A DNA stretch of 64,000 nt from Lentibacillus jeotgali (GCF_000224785.1 NZ_AGAV01000008.1:87593-151592), one strand, 5' to 3'; shown: positions 31,471-40,422, counted from the first letter of the stretch. Made by a program: numbers and translations. The notes: generated from the letters alone by a model not told the origin.

Positions 31471-33132
31471 GTGACATCAGAAACGCTAAACGGTGCGATG
31501 TTTACGCAGATGGTACTTTCAGGTGCGCACCATTTGAAAAATAATGCCGAGAAAATAGATACGTTAAATGTTTTTCCTGTTCCGGATGGTGATACCGGTA
31601 CGAATATGAATTTATCAATCACTTCCGGTGTGGAAGAAGTGAAAAAGTTAAATAGCGAAAATATTTCAGAGGTAGCCAACGCTTTTTCAAAAGGGCTGCT
31701 GATGGGAGCACGCGGAAACTCCGGTGTTATTTTGTCTCAGCTTTTCCGCGGGTTTGCAAAAGGGATGAATCAGAAACGGTCGCTCTCAGCAGAAGATCTG
31801 GCCGATGCTTTTGACAGTGGGGTCAACACAGCGTATAAAGCGGTTATGAAACCCGTTGAAGGCACCATTTTGACCGTAGCCAGGGACGCAGCAAAAACAG
31901 CAGCCGATGAAGCGGGAACAGAAAAGGATGTAACCGCTTTAATGGAGGCGGTCGTAACCGAAGCCAAGGCATCACTGAAACGCACCCCTGATCTTTTGCC
32001 TGTATTGAAAGAAGTGGGTGTGGTGGATTCTGGCGGCCAGGGACTTGTCACGATTTATGAAGGGTTTCTGGCAGCACTGAAAGGTGAAGATGTCCCCGAT
32101 TCAGATGCAGATGACATTGAAATGGATGAAATGGTCAATGCTGAGCATCATAAAATCGCTCAGGATTTTATGGATACTTCAGATATAGAGTATGGTTACT
32201 GCACGGAATTTATGGTCAGATTTGAAGCGGACAAGCTGAAAAAACATCCGTTTGATGAAGAAACATTCCGCAATGAACTGAGTGAATATGGCGATTCACT
32301 TTTGGTTGTCTCGGATGACGAGCTTGTCAAAGTTCATGTCCACGCGGAATATCCGGGTGACGTGCTGACACTTGGACAGCGTTTTGGTTCTTTGACAAAT
32401 ATGAAAATTGAAAATATGCGTGATCAACATATAGCCATTGTCGGTGAAAATAAAAACGCGGGACAACAGGAAAAAACTGAATATGCGATTGTGACCGTGG
32501 CAATGGGCTCCGGAATAAAAGAACTGTTTGAAAGTCTTGGGGCAGCAGTTGTCATCGAAGGCGGACAAACAATGAACCCGAGCACTCAGGATATCGCAAG
32601 TGCAATTGAAAATGCGAATGCAAATAATGTCCTCATTTTGCCGAACAATAAAAACATTGTAATGGCAGCTGAACAGGCTGCGGAAATGGCCGAAGTCAAC
32701 GTCGCAGTTGTATCAACCAAGACAATACCACAGGGTATAAGTGCACTGCTGGCTTTCCATCCGGAAGCAGCCGTTGATGCGAATCAGCAATCAATGGAAG
32801 CTGCCGGCAACGAAGTTAAAACCGGACAGGTTACATACGCAATCAGAGATACGAAAATTGATGGCATGACAATTGAAAAAGGTCATTTTATGGGGTTGGC
32901 AGATGGATCGATTAAAGCTTCCAATCAGGATAAAATCGAAACCGTTAAGTCATTGCTTGCTGAAATGATTACGGACGATGATGAAATTCTGACCATACTT
33001 CAAGGTGAGGATGCCAGTGATGAGGATGTAACAATCATTCAGCGGTATGTTGAAGAAACATTTGAAGACATTGAAATAGAAGTTCATAAAGGCCACCAGC
33101 CGATTTATGCGTTTATTCTTTCCGTAGAATAA
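31471..33132 (+). CDS. yloV: Fatty acid kinase FakA-like protein (DhaL domain, YloV)
   Basis: DAK1/DhaL-type kinase that, with a DegV-like FakB partner, phosphorylates free fatty acids. The N-terminal DhaL nucleotide domain has LNVFPVPDGDTGTNMNLS near residue 35, GARGNSGVILSQLFRGFA near 80 and DSGGQGLV near 183. Middle and C-terminal FakA domains follow to residue 553. GTG 31471 after GGGAGGAAAG gives the same length as B. subtilis YloV; longer versions lack a ribosome site. Confidence 0.92.
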   Translation: MTSETLNGAMFTQMVLSGAHHLKNNAEKIDTLNVFPVPDGDTGTNMNLSITSGVEEVKKLNSENISEVANAFSKGLLMGARGNSGVILSQLFRGFAKGMNQKRSLSAEDLADAFDSGVNTAYKAVMKPVEGTILTVARDAAKTAADEAGTEKDVTALMEAVVTEAKASLKRTPDLLPVLKEVGVVDSGGQGLVTIYEGFLAALKGEDVPDSDADDIEMDEMVNAEHHKIAQDFMDTSDIEYGYCTEFMVRFEADKLKKHPFDEETFRNELSEYGDSLLVVSDDELVKVHVHAEYPGDVLTLGQRFGSLTNMKIENMRDQHIAIVGENKNAGQQEKTEYAIVTVAMGSGIKELFESLGAAVVIEGGQTMNPSTQDIASAIENANANNVLILPNNKNIVMAAEQAAEMAEVNVAVVSTKTIPQGISALLAFHPEAAVDANQQSMEAAGNEVKTGQVTYAIRDTKIDGMTIEKGHFMGLADGSIKASNQDKIETVKSLLAEMITDDDEILTILQGEDASDEDVTIIQRYVEETFEDIEIEVHKGHQPIYAFILSVE

Positions 33133-33184
33133 AAATCTAAGGCTCTTTTCGCAACTATCGTTGATCTTTAACCTAACAGTTGAT

Positions 33185-33622
33185 ATAAACTGCGACATAG
33201 TGAAAATTTCAATAAGGAATGGTCCTATCATTCTGATTATCGATAAGTGCTTTGAGACGCTCCGGCAATATACTTCGCTTTCCATGGGCACGGCCTCAGC
33301 CTCCCCGAAAAGCAAAGATCGCTTTTCTGCGGGGTCTTCGGACACGTGCTTTTCCCATAGGAGTCTTCGTATATTGCCTCCGCTGAGAATTGCTCACTGT
33401 AGTTTTATTCGATATGGCGAAAAAAGAAACGTTAGTAACGATTTAAACCAGCAGCTGGAATATGCGAGACGCCTGTGGGACAGCGAGCCTAAGAGACCCC
33501 ACAGCGAGCGTTCTTTGCGAGCGAGGAGGCTCGTGGTGAGCCCACGGAAAGCGAGTATATTCCAGCTGCGTCTCCAGAAAGCTTACCTAAATGCTCTAAT
33601 AAGACTTTACGTCGCAGTTTAT
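33185..33622. repeat. Composite palindromic repeat, copy 2 (MITE-like)
   Basis: A noncoding 438-base element with ends ATAAACTGCGAC and GTCGCAGTTTAT (perfect 12-base inverted repeat). It holds two hairpin units. The right unit, from GCAGCTGGAATAT to ATATTCCAGCTGC (about 33451-33567), is almost base for base the same as in copy 1 at 12454-12832; the left unit has diverged more. It fills the gap after yloV, where B. subtilis has sdaAB, sdaAA and recG. Open frames in it are not genes. Confidence 0.85.
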
Positions 33623-33664
33623 GGATTTTATTCCAAAACATCATTTCAAGATAGGCGTTAAATC

Positions 33665-33703
33665 TGAAAAAAGCCTCCCTGACTGTAAAGGGAGGCCATT
33701 TTT
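33665..33703 (-). terminator. Terminator of the purine permease gene
   Basis: GCCTCCCT pairs with AGGGAGGC around eight bases, with T runs on either strand. It overlaps the permease stop codon. Confidence 0.8.
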
Positions 33704-34985
33704 ATACTCCGATCATTTGCATGATAAAATAAAACAAGAACAAGCTGGAAATAATCAGCAGTATTGCCGAAAAATCCTTGTGTTTGGACATAGCTACTTT
33801 CACGATCGGGTAAGCAATAAATCCAAATGCCATCCCATCGGCAATACTATAGGTGAATGGAATCATCGCTACAATCAGGAAAGCAGGCAATGCTTCTGAC
33901 AGGTCATCCAGCGGTATGTTTCGGAGATTTTGTGCCATCAGCACCCCTACAATAATTAATATTGGACTGAAGGCCGCATTCGGAATCATGGAGATCCAGG
34001 GTATGACGAACAGCGTTGCTAAAAACAGCAACCCCGCCGTTACAGCAGCTTTTCCCGTTTTTCCGCCAGAGGTGATGACAGCAGGATTTTCTGCAGCTGA
34101 TACCGTTGGCGATGTTCCAAAAAACGCACTCATCAATGACGAAAATGCTGTCGACCTGTAAGCCTTATTATAGGTGTTATGCCGTTTCAGCATATGAAGC
34201 TGTCCGTGCAGCAGTCCCATATTTTCGAAAATAAGAATAATGGTCAGCGGGAAAACAGCCAGCCAAAATTCCAGCTCACCAATTGCTGAAAATGATGGTA
34301 TGAACAGCACATCGTTCGTACTGATTTGAATTGACTGTTTTGTTGGCTCAAGCACTCCAAACCCGTATGCAAGGACGGTTCCGACAACCATCGTAACAAG
34401 GAAGTTCGCCTTGATATTTTTCATAAATAAAAATATCGCAATAAACAATGTCAGCAGACTGACGATAAATGCAGGTGATGTAAAATCACCGATGGCAACA
34501 ATCGTTTGTTCTCCGCTTACAACAAGACCGCTTTTTTCAAGCCCGATTAAAATAAGGAAAAAGCCGAGTCCGGCTGTAATCGCATGTTTTAATGATTCGG
34601 GAATTGCCTCTTTCAGTACACTTCCCAGTTTTGAGAAGGCTGTTACAACAAACAGAATGGAGGCAACGAGGACAACCGCCAAACCTTCCTGAAACGAAAG
34701 ACCAGTGCTTCCGACAATGGAGTAGGCAAACAAAGCGTTTATCCCCATTCCGGGAATAAGGATGAGAGGGAGCTTAGCGTACAGCCCCATAAGGATGGTT
34801 CCGGCAAAACTGGCTAGAATGGTGGCGGCCATACCGGTTTCAAGCGAAACACCCGCTTCATTCAGTATTGATCCGTTGACCACCACTATATAGACAGTCG
34901 TCAAGTAGCCGATTAATCCGGCCGTCAAGTCTGTAGGCCATGTTCCCCTTGCAGGTTGTGATCTCATGTTGTCTTGATAGGACAT
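33702..34985 (-). CDS. Guanine/hypoxanthine/adenine permease, AzgA type (PbuG/PbuO-like)
   Basis: Nucleobase:cation symporter of the AzgA branch of the NCS2 superfamily, in the cytoplasmic membrane. Conserved segments are GLIGYLTTVYIVVVNGSIL, GMGINALFAYSIV, ENMGLL and GTSPTVSAAENPAVI; about 12-14 hydrophobic segments. Length is about 427 residues from ATG 34985; an in-frame GTG at 34994 is another candidate. A good promoter precedes it but no purine riboswitch was seen in the short leader. Exact base specificity is not readable. Confidence 0.88.
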   Translation of the reverse strand: MSYQDNMRSQPARGTWPTDLTAGLIGYLTTVYIVVVNGSILNEAGVSLETGMAATILASFAGTILMGLYAKLPLILIPGMGINALFAYSIVGSTGLSFQEGLAVVLVASILFVVTAFSKLGSVLKEAIPESLKHAITAGLGFFLILIGLEKSGLVVSGEQTIVAIGDFTSPAFIVSLLTLFIAIFLFMKNIKANFLVTMVVGTVLAYGFGVLEPTKQSIQISTNDVLFIPSFSAIGELEFWLAVFPLTIILIFENMGLLHGQLHMLKRHNTYNKAYRSTAFSSLMSAFFGTSPTVSAAENPAVITSGGKTGKAAVTAGLLFLATLFVIPWISMIPNAAFSPILIIVGVLMAQNLRNIPLDDLSEALPAFLIVAMIPFTYSIADGMAFGFIAYPIVKVAMSKHKDFSAILLIISSLFLFYFIMQMIGV

Positions 34986-35059
34986 ATGATACACCGCTAT
35001 TTTACTGCCCCTCTCCCGCCCGATCATACATTATTTCAACGTACAACCCACAAGTGATT

Positions 35060-35088
35060 ATTATAGAGGTATTATATTAAGAAGTCAA
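35060..35088 (-). promoter_or_regulatory. Sigma-A promoter of the purine permease
   Basis: On the minus strand TTGACT (35088-35083), a 17-base spacer and TATAAT (35065-35060), close to consensus, about 75 bases ahead of the start. Confidence 0.75.
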
Positions 35089-35126
35089 TCATATCAGTGT
35101 TTATGAGAGCTTTAGAAGTTGAAAAT

Positions 35127-35180
35127 TAGCCGTTTGCCACCGTCCTGCCACCGTAATTATTTTTTTCGGTGGCACGGCTA
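35127..35180. other. Dyad cluster at the integrase 3' end, candidate att region
   Basis: TAGCCGTTTGCCACCG (35127-35142) is mirrored by CGGTGGCACGGCTA (35167-35180) with two extra bases, and a further TGCCACCG at 35146 pairs with CGGTGGCA. The right arm overlaps the integrase stop codon. Phage and ICE attachment sites often lie exactly here. No matching right-end copy was found by eye. Confidence 0.35.
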
Positions 35181-36314
35181 ATTGTTCATGAGGTTTTCAA
35201 AAATATCTACGGTTTTATCACTCATTTTTTCGGTTAGATGCGAATAAGTATCTAATGTAAGACTGGTTTTCTTATGCCCTAACCGTTTCTGTATATCTTT
35301 AATGGGCGCACCCTGCTCTAATAACAAAGTAGCATGGGTGTGCCGCAACCCATGAAAGTGTAAATCCGTACCAAGTTGCTTATTCATTTTATTTAAATAA
35401 TATTTAACATGTGTTGGGCTGACAAAATGCCCGTTTTCTTTTGTGCAGAGGAAATCACTGTCAAAATAAAACTCACCGTATTTTAGCTTGTTTTGTTTCT
35501 GCCATGTCTTATGGCGTTTTAGTATACTAATGAGTGTATCCCCTATTTTAATATCGCGATACGACAACGCTGTTTTAGGCGTTCCAATATCCCATCGGCC
35601 ATTATGGTCTATCATCGTACTGTCAATTGTAATAGTACCTTCCTCTAAATCTACACAGCGCCACTTTAAAGCACAGACTTCCCCGAGCCTTGCGCCGGTA
35701 TTCAATCCGATGTGAAAAGGCAAATAAAGCGTGTTTTCCTCATTTAAATAGCTTATAATCTGTTTAATGGATTGCATGTCCAGTATCTTCAAATCATCCC
35801 GTGTGGGCTTTCTCCGTTCCTGTCTGGGGAGTTCGACATATTGCATCGGATTATCCCTCAATAACTGGTACGGAAATACAGCTTGCTTTAATGATCGTTG
35901 CATTACAGCGCGTATTAATGATAATGTCCGGTGTTTGTATCCTGCGCGCTGTCTATTATTCAAAAACGTTTGCAGCCTTTCTGGTGTGAGTGATTTTAGT
36001 TTCATGTTTCCTAATGACGGGTCAATGTGATTTTTGATAATCCCACGATAAGCCACAGCTGTATTATGTTTTAAATTCATTTCGACGTATTCTTTCAACC
36101 AAAATTGAAAGAAGTCATGGACGGACGTTTGCGAGGGTTCAAAGACGATGCCTGTATTTTCGTACTCGCTCATTTTCTGCCGCAGCACTTTTTCGGCATC
36201 AGCTTTTGTTTCAGCATTTGTTTTGCGTTCAATTTTCTTTCGTTTACCATCGACGATTCCCAAGTCAAAGTAATAATACCAGGTTCCATTTCGTTTTCTT
36301 ACACCGCCTTGCAC
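35178..36314 (-). CDS. int: Phage-type tyrosine recombinase/integrase
   Basis: Site-specific recombinase of a prophage or integrative element. An N-terminal arm-binding AP2-like part (residues 1-55, GTWYYYFDLGIVDGKRKK), a SAM-like core-binding domain (about 65-165) and a catalytic domain with Arg in NTGARLGEVCALKW, HFHGLRHTHATLLLEQG (His-x-x-Arg) and LGHKKTSLTLDTYSHL (His, nucleophile Tyr). At 378 residues it is complete. It marks the left end of the element and is read outward; the repressor gene lies 60 bases upstream in the same direction. Confidence 0.93.
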   Translation of the reverse strand: MQGGVRKRNGTWYYYFDLGIVDGKRKKIERKTNAETKADAEKVLRQKMSEYENTGIVFEPSQTSVHDFFQFWLKEYVEMNLKHNTAVAYRGIIKNHIDPSLGNMKLKSLTPERLQTFLNNRQRAGYKHRTLSLIRAVMQRSLKQAVFPYQLLRDNPMQYVELPRQERRKPTRDDLKILDMQSIKQIISYLNEENTLYLPFHIGLNTGARLGEVCALKWRCVDLEEGTITIDSTMIDHNGRWDIGTPKTALSYRDIKIGDTLISILKRHKTWQKQNKLKYGEFYFDSDFLCTKENGHFVSPTHVKYYLNKMNKQLGTDLHFHGLRHTHATLLLEQGAPIKDIQKRLGHKKTSLTLDTYSHLTEKMSDKTVDIFENLMNN

Positions 36315-36376
36315 GTTATCCCTCCTATAAAAATGGGCGGGAGCTACCCGCCCTGATTAATACCTAACGTTAGAAA

Positions 36377-37018
36377 TTAATCTTGTTCCACAATATAGAT
36401 GACGACTTTTCCGTGGATTTTTAAATCAGAGTTAGTAGCATTCATGATATAGTCAGTAAATCTAGTGTCGTTGGAATCCGGTTTAAAAATCAGTTTGTCG
36501 TCATGTTGATAAAACCGTTTAACCGAATATTCGTGTTCATCACTAAATACCACAATGTCGCCGTTGTTTAGGTTTGCTAGTTTAGTAGGTTTGACAGCTA
36601 TTAGTGACTGATGTGGTATAACACGATTCATAGACTGACCGTTTATCCGCATGAGGAATATGTCATCTTGTCCTGCCCATTTACCCATTATTGAATCGGG
36701 GATGCTGATATAATCCATGTCACTGTTTGTAATTGCCAATATGGCTTCCGGTAGGCCAGCGGCGACGTTGGCAGGTACGAATGGGTAGTTGTTTGATAGT
36801 GTGGGCAAGTTTTTTTCAGTTTCCCAGCCCATTAAATATGCAGGTGTTACCCTCAACACCTTCGCTAAAGGTTCTAGTATATCTAATGGCATATTCTCTA
36901 TTTCGCTACTTTCATATCTGTATATAGTAGCTCTATTTTTACCCAACTTTTCAGCGACATTATCCACACTTAACTTCAATTGCTTTCTTCGGTCTTTAAT
37001 TCTATTTCCTACGCTCAT
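36377..37018 (-). CDS. Phage repressor: XRE helix-turn-helix with S24 peptidase domain
   Basis: CI-like lysogeny repressor. The N-terminal helix-turn-helix (about 5-60) reads RRKQLKLSVDNVAEKLGKN. The C-terminal S24/LexA-like autoprotease domain has the catalytic Ser in INGQSMNRVIP (near residue 130) and a candidate Lys in YSVKRFY. At 213 residues it is typical. It is divergent from the Cro-like gene at 37201, and repeated GCAT-type palindromes in between are likely operators. RecA-triggered self-cleavage is the expected induction route. Confidence 0.88.
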   Translation of the reverse strand: MSVGNRIKDRRKQLKLSVDNVAEKLGKNRATIYRYESSEIENMPLDILEPLAKVLRVTPAYLMGWETEKNLPTLSNNYPFVPANVAAGLPEAILAITNSDMDYISIPDSIMGKWAGQDDIFLMRINGQSMNRVIPHQSLIAVKPTKLANLNNGDIVVFSDEHEYSVKRFYQHDDKLIFKPDSNDTRFTDYIMNATNSDLKIHGKVVIYIVEQD

Positions 37019-37054
37019 TTTTTATCACCTCCTTTAAATCAATTATATATGTAT

Positions 37055-37070
37055 AATCGCATATTTGCAA
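37055..37070. promoter_or_regulatory. Putative repressor operator 1
   Basis: AATCGCATATTTGCAA, a near-palindrome just upstream of the repressor gene. It resembles the sites at 37156 and 37409. Confidence 0.45.
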
Positions 37071-37155
37071 CAAATAAAATAGATTGGACAGTATTTTTTA
37101 AAATGATTTGCGAAAACGCCTTGCACTTCGTCAAAAAATGACTTATCATTTAAAT

Positions 37156-37174
37156 AATCGCATTATATGCAAAT
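37156..37174. promoter_or_regulatory. Putative repressor operator 2
   Basis: AATCGCATTATATGCAAAT, with the core GCAT-TAT-ATGC, just upstream of the Cro-like gene. Confidence 0.5.
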
Positions 37175-37200
37175 TAAATTGGCGGAAAGGGGGATGAAAA

Positions 37201-37419
37201 ATGGTAAACATCATGAAACTCAAAGGGAAAATTGTCGAAAACGGAATGAATGTCGGCGACCTTGCCAAACAAATGAAAATTGATAGAGCGACATTTTACC
37301 GTAGAATGAACGATAACGGCGACACATTTACAATCAAAGAAGTTCAGCAGATTTGCAAATTATTGAATTTGACGAATGAGGAGGCAATCTCTATTTTTTT
37401 AATATTAAAATCGCATTAA
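37201..37419 (+). CDS. Cro-like small helix-turn-helix protein
   Basis: A 72-residue DNA-binding protein; MNVGDLAKQMKIDRATFYRRM is a clear helix-turn-helix. It is read divergently from the S24 repressor, the position of Cro in a lambda-like switch, after a GGAAAGGGGG site. A third operator-like palindrome overlaps its 3' end. Confidence 0.75.
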   Translation: MVNIMKLKGKIVENGMNVGDLAKQMKIDRATFYRRMNDNGDTFTIKEVQQICKLLNLTNEEAISIFLILKSH

Positions 37420-37428
37420 ATGCGAAAT
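37409..37428. promoter_or_regulatory. Putative repressor operator 3
   Basis: AATCGCATTAAATGCGAAAT, the most symmetric of the three sites (GCAT-TAA-ATGC). It spans the stop codon of the Cro-like gene. Confidence 0.45.
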
Positions 37429-37595
37429 ATTGCATCGATTAGAAGGGAATTCAACGAAACAATTACAGATTTTTAACTTTGAAGAAAACGAAATCAGAAC
37501 AAACAATTCCCGATGATGAAGAACCATAGTGTATCTGGAGAGCAGTTGCGGGATGTTTCATTCTAACAGAAAGGGAGGACTAAAGGAGGTATTTA

Positions 37596-37814
37596 ATGAA
37601 TCAACTACACACCGTAACCGAAGCAAGCAAGATTTTGGGCGTAAATCGCAATGCCGTATATGCCTTAATCCGATACGGACACCTACAAGGATTGAAATTG
37701 GGCAGCATGAAAGTATCAACGTTTGAATTGGACGATTTTATGAAGCGCAATGCTGGCAAGGACTTTTCGGATTTGTCGAATGTTAAGGACTTGGAAAAGG
37801 AGGAAGCTAAATGA
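37596..37814 (+). CDS. Excisionase/MerR-like helix-turn-helix protein
   Basis: A 72-residue protein with an excisionase-type winged helix (TVTEASKILGVNRNAVYALIRYGHLQGLKLGSMKVS). It could be the directionality factor for the nearby integrase or another early regulator. ATG 37596 follows AAAGGAGG. It overlaps the following small frame by four bases. Confidence 0.7.
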   Translation: MNQLHTVTEASKILGVNRNAVYALIRYGHLQGLKLGSMKVSTFELDDFMKRNAGKDFSDLSNVKDLEKEEAK

Positions 37815-37945
37815 ACGAAAAACAAGAAAAAGGCTGCTATATGTACAGGCTCACACAATCATTAGGATTGTTTATGGAAGGCGACTACCAAAAATCAAGA
37901 AAAACAGCTTGTGCTACAGTATATGCAACGTTATCCGGGAAATGA
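37811..37945 (+). CDS. Small phage protein, possibly frameshifted
   Basis: A 44-residue frame that overlaps the excisionase-like stop codon. Its second half is also open in another frame (37878-37993), encoding KATTKNQEKQLVLQYMQRYPG and onward to a natural-looking stop. This suggests either a frameshifted longer gene or two unrelated frames. No family recognised. Confidence 0.35.
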   Translation: MNEKQEKGCYMYRLTQSLGLFMEGDYQKSRKTACATVYATLSGK

Positions 37946-38006
37946 AGTGAAAAAGGTAAAAGGTTGGTTTGCGGTTTGTGAGATACATAGATAGGGGGTG
38001 CGGCGA

Positions 38007-38867
38007 TTGGCTAAATACCGGCAAGTTCACATTGATTTTTGGCAGGATGGCTTCGTTTTGGACCTAACACCAGAAGAAAAGTATTTCTACTTGTATTTAA
38101 TGACCAACAGCAAAACAACGCAATGTGGCATTTACGAACTGCCAAAGCGGATTATCGAAACTGAAACGGGGTATAACCGCGAAACCGTCGACAAGCTTCT
38201 CGACCGGTTCAAAGAGTATGGAAAAATTCTTTATAACGAGTCGACCAGGGAAATTATGTTAGTGAATTGGATTAAATACAACTGGATCAACTCAAAAAAA
38301 GTTCTTTCTTTAATTAATAAGGAACTGAATGATGTTAAAAATCATGAGTTCATAAGGATTTTCCTGCAAAAATGCAAAGAGTATGGACATCGTATAGATA
38401 CCCTATCCATAACATATAAAAACGGTATGGATGAAAAAAACGAAAAAACCCATAATGACGCGGGTTTGATACCGTATGAATACCCTATGGATAGTCTATC
38501 AATAGACTTGGTGGAAGAAAGAGAAGAAGAAATAGAAAGAGAAGGAGAAATAGAAAAAGAACAACAACAACAGACGTCAGCAATCATTCAATTTTGGGAT
38601 GGTAACGGATTCGGGTTAAATAATATTCAGGGAAAAAACCAGCTGTTGTCGTGGTTGGACGATTCATCATTTAAGCAACCTGAAAAAGTTATACGCAAGG
38701 CTATGGAGATAGCATGTGCCAACAATAAAAGACAGTTGAATTACATTGAGGGGATTCTCCGAAACTGGGAAAACCAATCGTTATTGACACTGGAAGAAAT
38801 CGAGTACAGCAAAAAAGAACATAAGAAACAAGCTGCTACGAATGATGGTTATAATTATGGATTTTAG
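38007..38867 (+). CDS. Phage replication initiation protein, DnaD-like
   Basis: Likely loads the helicase loader at the phage origin. The N-terminal part (FWQDGFVLDLTPEEKYFYLYLMT) is the winged-helix region common to phage replication proteins, then a Glu/Gln-rich linker (about 170-190), then a DnaD-like C-terminal domain (WDGNGFGLNN through YIEGILRNWENQ). TTG 38007 after AGGGGGTG gives LAKYRQVHIDFW; GTG 37998 would add three residues. It sits just before the DnaC-like gene, the classic pair. Confidence 0.8.
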   Translation: MAKYRQVHIDFWQDGFVLDLTPEEKYFYLYLMTNSKTTQCGIYELPKRIIETETGYNRETVDKLLDRFKEYGKILYNESTREIMLVNWIKYNWINSKKVLSLINKELNDVKNHEFIRIFLQKCKEYGHRIDTLSITYKNGMDEKNEKTHNDAGLIPYEYPMDSLSIDLVEEREEEIEREGEIEKEQQQQTSAIIQFWDGNGFGLNNIQGKNQLLSWLDDSSFKQPEKVIRKAMEIACANNKRQLNYIEGILRNWENQSLLTLEEIEYSKKEHKKQAATNDGYNYGF

Positions 38868-38879
38868 GAGGACTTCCTG

Positions 38880-39659
38880 ATGGAAAGTATTAAACAGCAT
38901 ATATCAACTCCAGAACAAAAACGACTTCAAACGTTTGTGTGTGATGGTTGCCATCAGCACATATCACAAACAGAATTGATTATCCCTTCTGGACCACGCG
39001 AAGGGGGGCGAGTCATAGCCAATTACGGATGCAGATGTGAAGATATCAAGTTGGCAAAGGAAGCCGAACAAAAATACAACCAGCTCAAGCATCGTAATCT
39101 GATGGACAGATTTAATTATTATTCGTTGATAAATGACTCGCTGAAAGAAGCAACATTCGATGATTTTGATGCACCTGACAGCAACTTAAAGCGGGCTAAA
39201 GAAAAGGCATTGGCGTACACCCATTCGTTTGATCGAAAACAGAATCTCTTATTGACAGGCGATTATGGAACCGGAAAAAGTCATCTTTCGGTTTCGATAA
39301 CGAAAGCGTTGATGAAAAGAGACTATGAATGCTTGTTTCTCTCACTTCCAAAACTGCTAACGAAGATCAAGCGAACCTATAATACAAAAGGTGTCACAGA
39401 AGATGAGCTGCTAAACGTTATTCAGCGTGTGGACTTATTAGTGCTGGATGATATTGGGGCGGAACAAAAAACAGAATGGTCGACGTCTAAACTTTTCGAA
39501 ATACTGGATGATCGCTCGGGTAAAGCAACCGTTTATACGACCAATTTAAGTAGTGATGAACTCAAAGAACGGGTGAGTGAACGGAATTTCTCAAGAATGA
39601 TGGACAATACAAACGTTATCGTCATGAATGGCTCAGATTACAGAAGGAGGAGTTTTTAA
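38880..39659 (+). CDS. DnaC-like replicative helicase loader (AAA+)
   Basis: ATPase that loads the replicative helicase. An N-terminal zinc-type Cys region (FVCDGCHQH, then GCRC) precedes the AAA+ core with Walker A GDYGTGKSH near residue 125 and Walker B LLVLDDIGAE near 183. The C-terminal SERNFSRMMDNTNVI holds the arginine finger region. At 259 residues it is normal for phage DnaC/IstB-type proteins. Confidence 0.88.
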   Translation: MESIKQHISTPEQKRLQTFVCDGCHQHISQTELIIPSGPREGGRVIANYGCRCEDIKLAKEAEQKYNQLKHRNLMDRFNYYSLINDSLKEATFDDFDAPDSNLKRAKEKALAYTHSFDRKQNLLLTGDYGTGKSHLSVSITKALMKRDYECLFLSLPKLLTKIKRTYNTKGVTEDELLNVIQRVDLLVLDDIGAEQKTEWSTSKLFEILDDRSGKATVYTTNLSSDELKERVSERNFSRMMDNTNVIVMNGSDYRRRSF

Positions 39660-39660
39660 G

Positions 39661-39843
39661 ATGTGGCAAGGCATGAAAAGCGTGATGGTGTTTGACCCGA
39701 AGGATAGCCAAGTGGAGACCGACAGGAAATGGCGGGAATGGATGCAACATAAAAGCGCCGTTGGTGACAAATATGTACCAACGGCAGCTGAAACAAGAAA
39801 ATATCTTAATAAATTGGAAAACAGAAAGCAACGACACGCCTAA
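39661..39843 (+). CDS. Small phage protein of unknown function
   Basis: A 60-residue product beginning MWQGMKSVMVFDPKDSQVET, rich in charged residues and with no membrane segment. ATG 39661 follows AGAAGGAGGAG. Part of the early phage operon; no family recognised. Confidence 0.65.
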   Translation: MWQGMKSVMVFDPKDSQVETDRKWREWMQHKSAVGDKYVPTAAETRKYLNKLENRKQRHA

Positions 39844-39944
39844 ATATCAAACTTTCTGATGTCCAAGGAGGTAGCTTCAATTATACCATGCTTAGCTGAT
39901 ATGTGAAATCGTCAAATAGATAATCTTAATCGAGGAGGGCTAAG

Positions 39945-40163
39945 GTGCAAGCCATTAATAAACGTGATGAAGGAAAGATCCTGATTGAAGCTGGATATTC
40001 TGAAGCCCATCTTATTTCTGAGGCATTAACCATGTATCGTTTATGGCTGGAAACGTTACATGGTAGGAACAGCGAAGAAGAAATGCTGGTAGGGGCGTTA
40101 AGGCATACAATTATGAATCCAACGGTAAACGGAACGTGCCATGAAATGGAAGGAAGGTCATGA
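39945..40163 (+). CDS. Small phage protein of unknown function
   Basis: A 72-residue mostly helical product with GTG start 39945 after GAGGAGGGC. The segment EAGYSEAHLISEALTMYRLW looks amphipathic. Its stop overlaps the next start. No family recognised. Confidence 0.6.
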   Translation: MQAINKRDEGKILIEAGYSEAHLISEALTMYRLWLETLHGRNSEEEMLVGALRHTIMNPTVNGTCHEMEGRS

Positions 40164-40420
40164 TGAGTGAACAAATAATCCGGCAATTAAGCGTTTATGA
40201 ATACTTGGGAAAAGCGTATGATCCTTTATTTCATGCCATTTGCCATATTCAACAAGGTTCTTCAAAGCATATTCCAGAAATTAAAGTGACGCTCACAAAA
40301 AATCAGCATGGCCTATACGAAATGGCATCAGAATCTAACCATGAATGCTATTCAAATAAAGAAGATTTATATGATTGTGTCAATAAGATTTTAAGTTATA
40401 GCTTACTAAGGGGGAAGTAA
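40160..40420 (+). CDS. Small phage protein of unknown function
   Basis: An 86-residue product beginning MMSEQIIRQLSVYEYLGKAY; the start overlaps the previous stop (ATGA-type coupling) after GGAAGG. No motif recognised. It is part of the early phage gene string. Confidence 0.55.
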   Translation: MMSEQIIRQLSVYEYLGKAYDPLFHAICHIQQGSSKHIPEIKVTLTKNQHGLYEMASESNHECYSNKEDLYDCVNKILSYSLLRGK

Positions 40421-40422
40421 TC

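Noticed and set aside
33161..33661. Open frame of 166 codons after yloV
   Set aside because: It runs across the second composite repeat; the product is low-complexity, Ser/Arg-rich and matches no protein pattern.
34986..35110. Purine riboswitch ahead of the AzgA permease
   Set aside because: The leader after the promoter is short and shows neither the conserved purine-aptamer loops nor a terminator.
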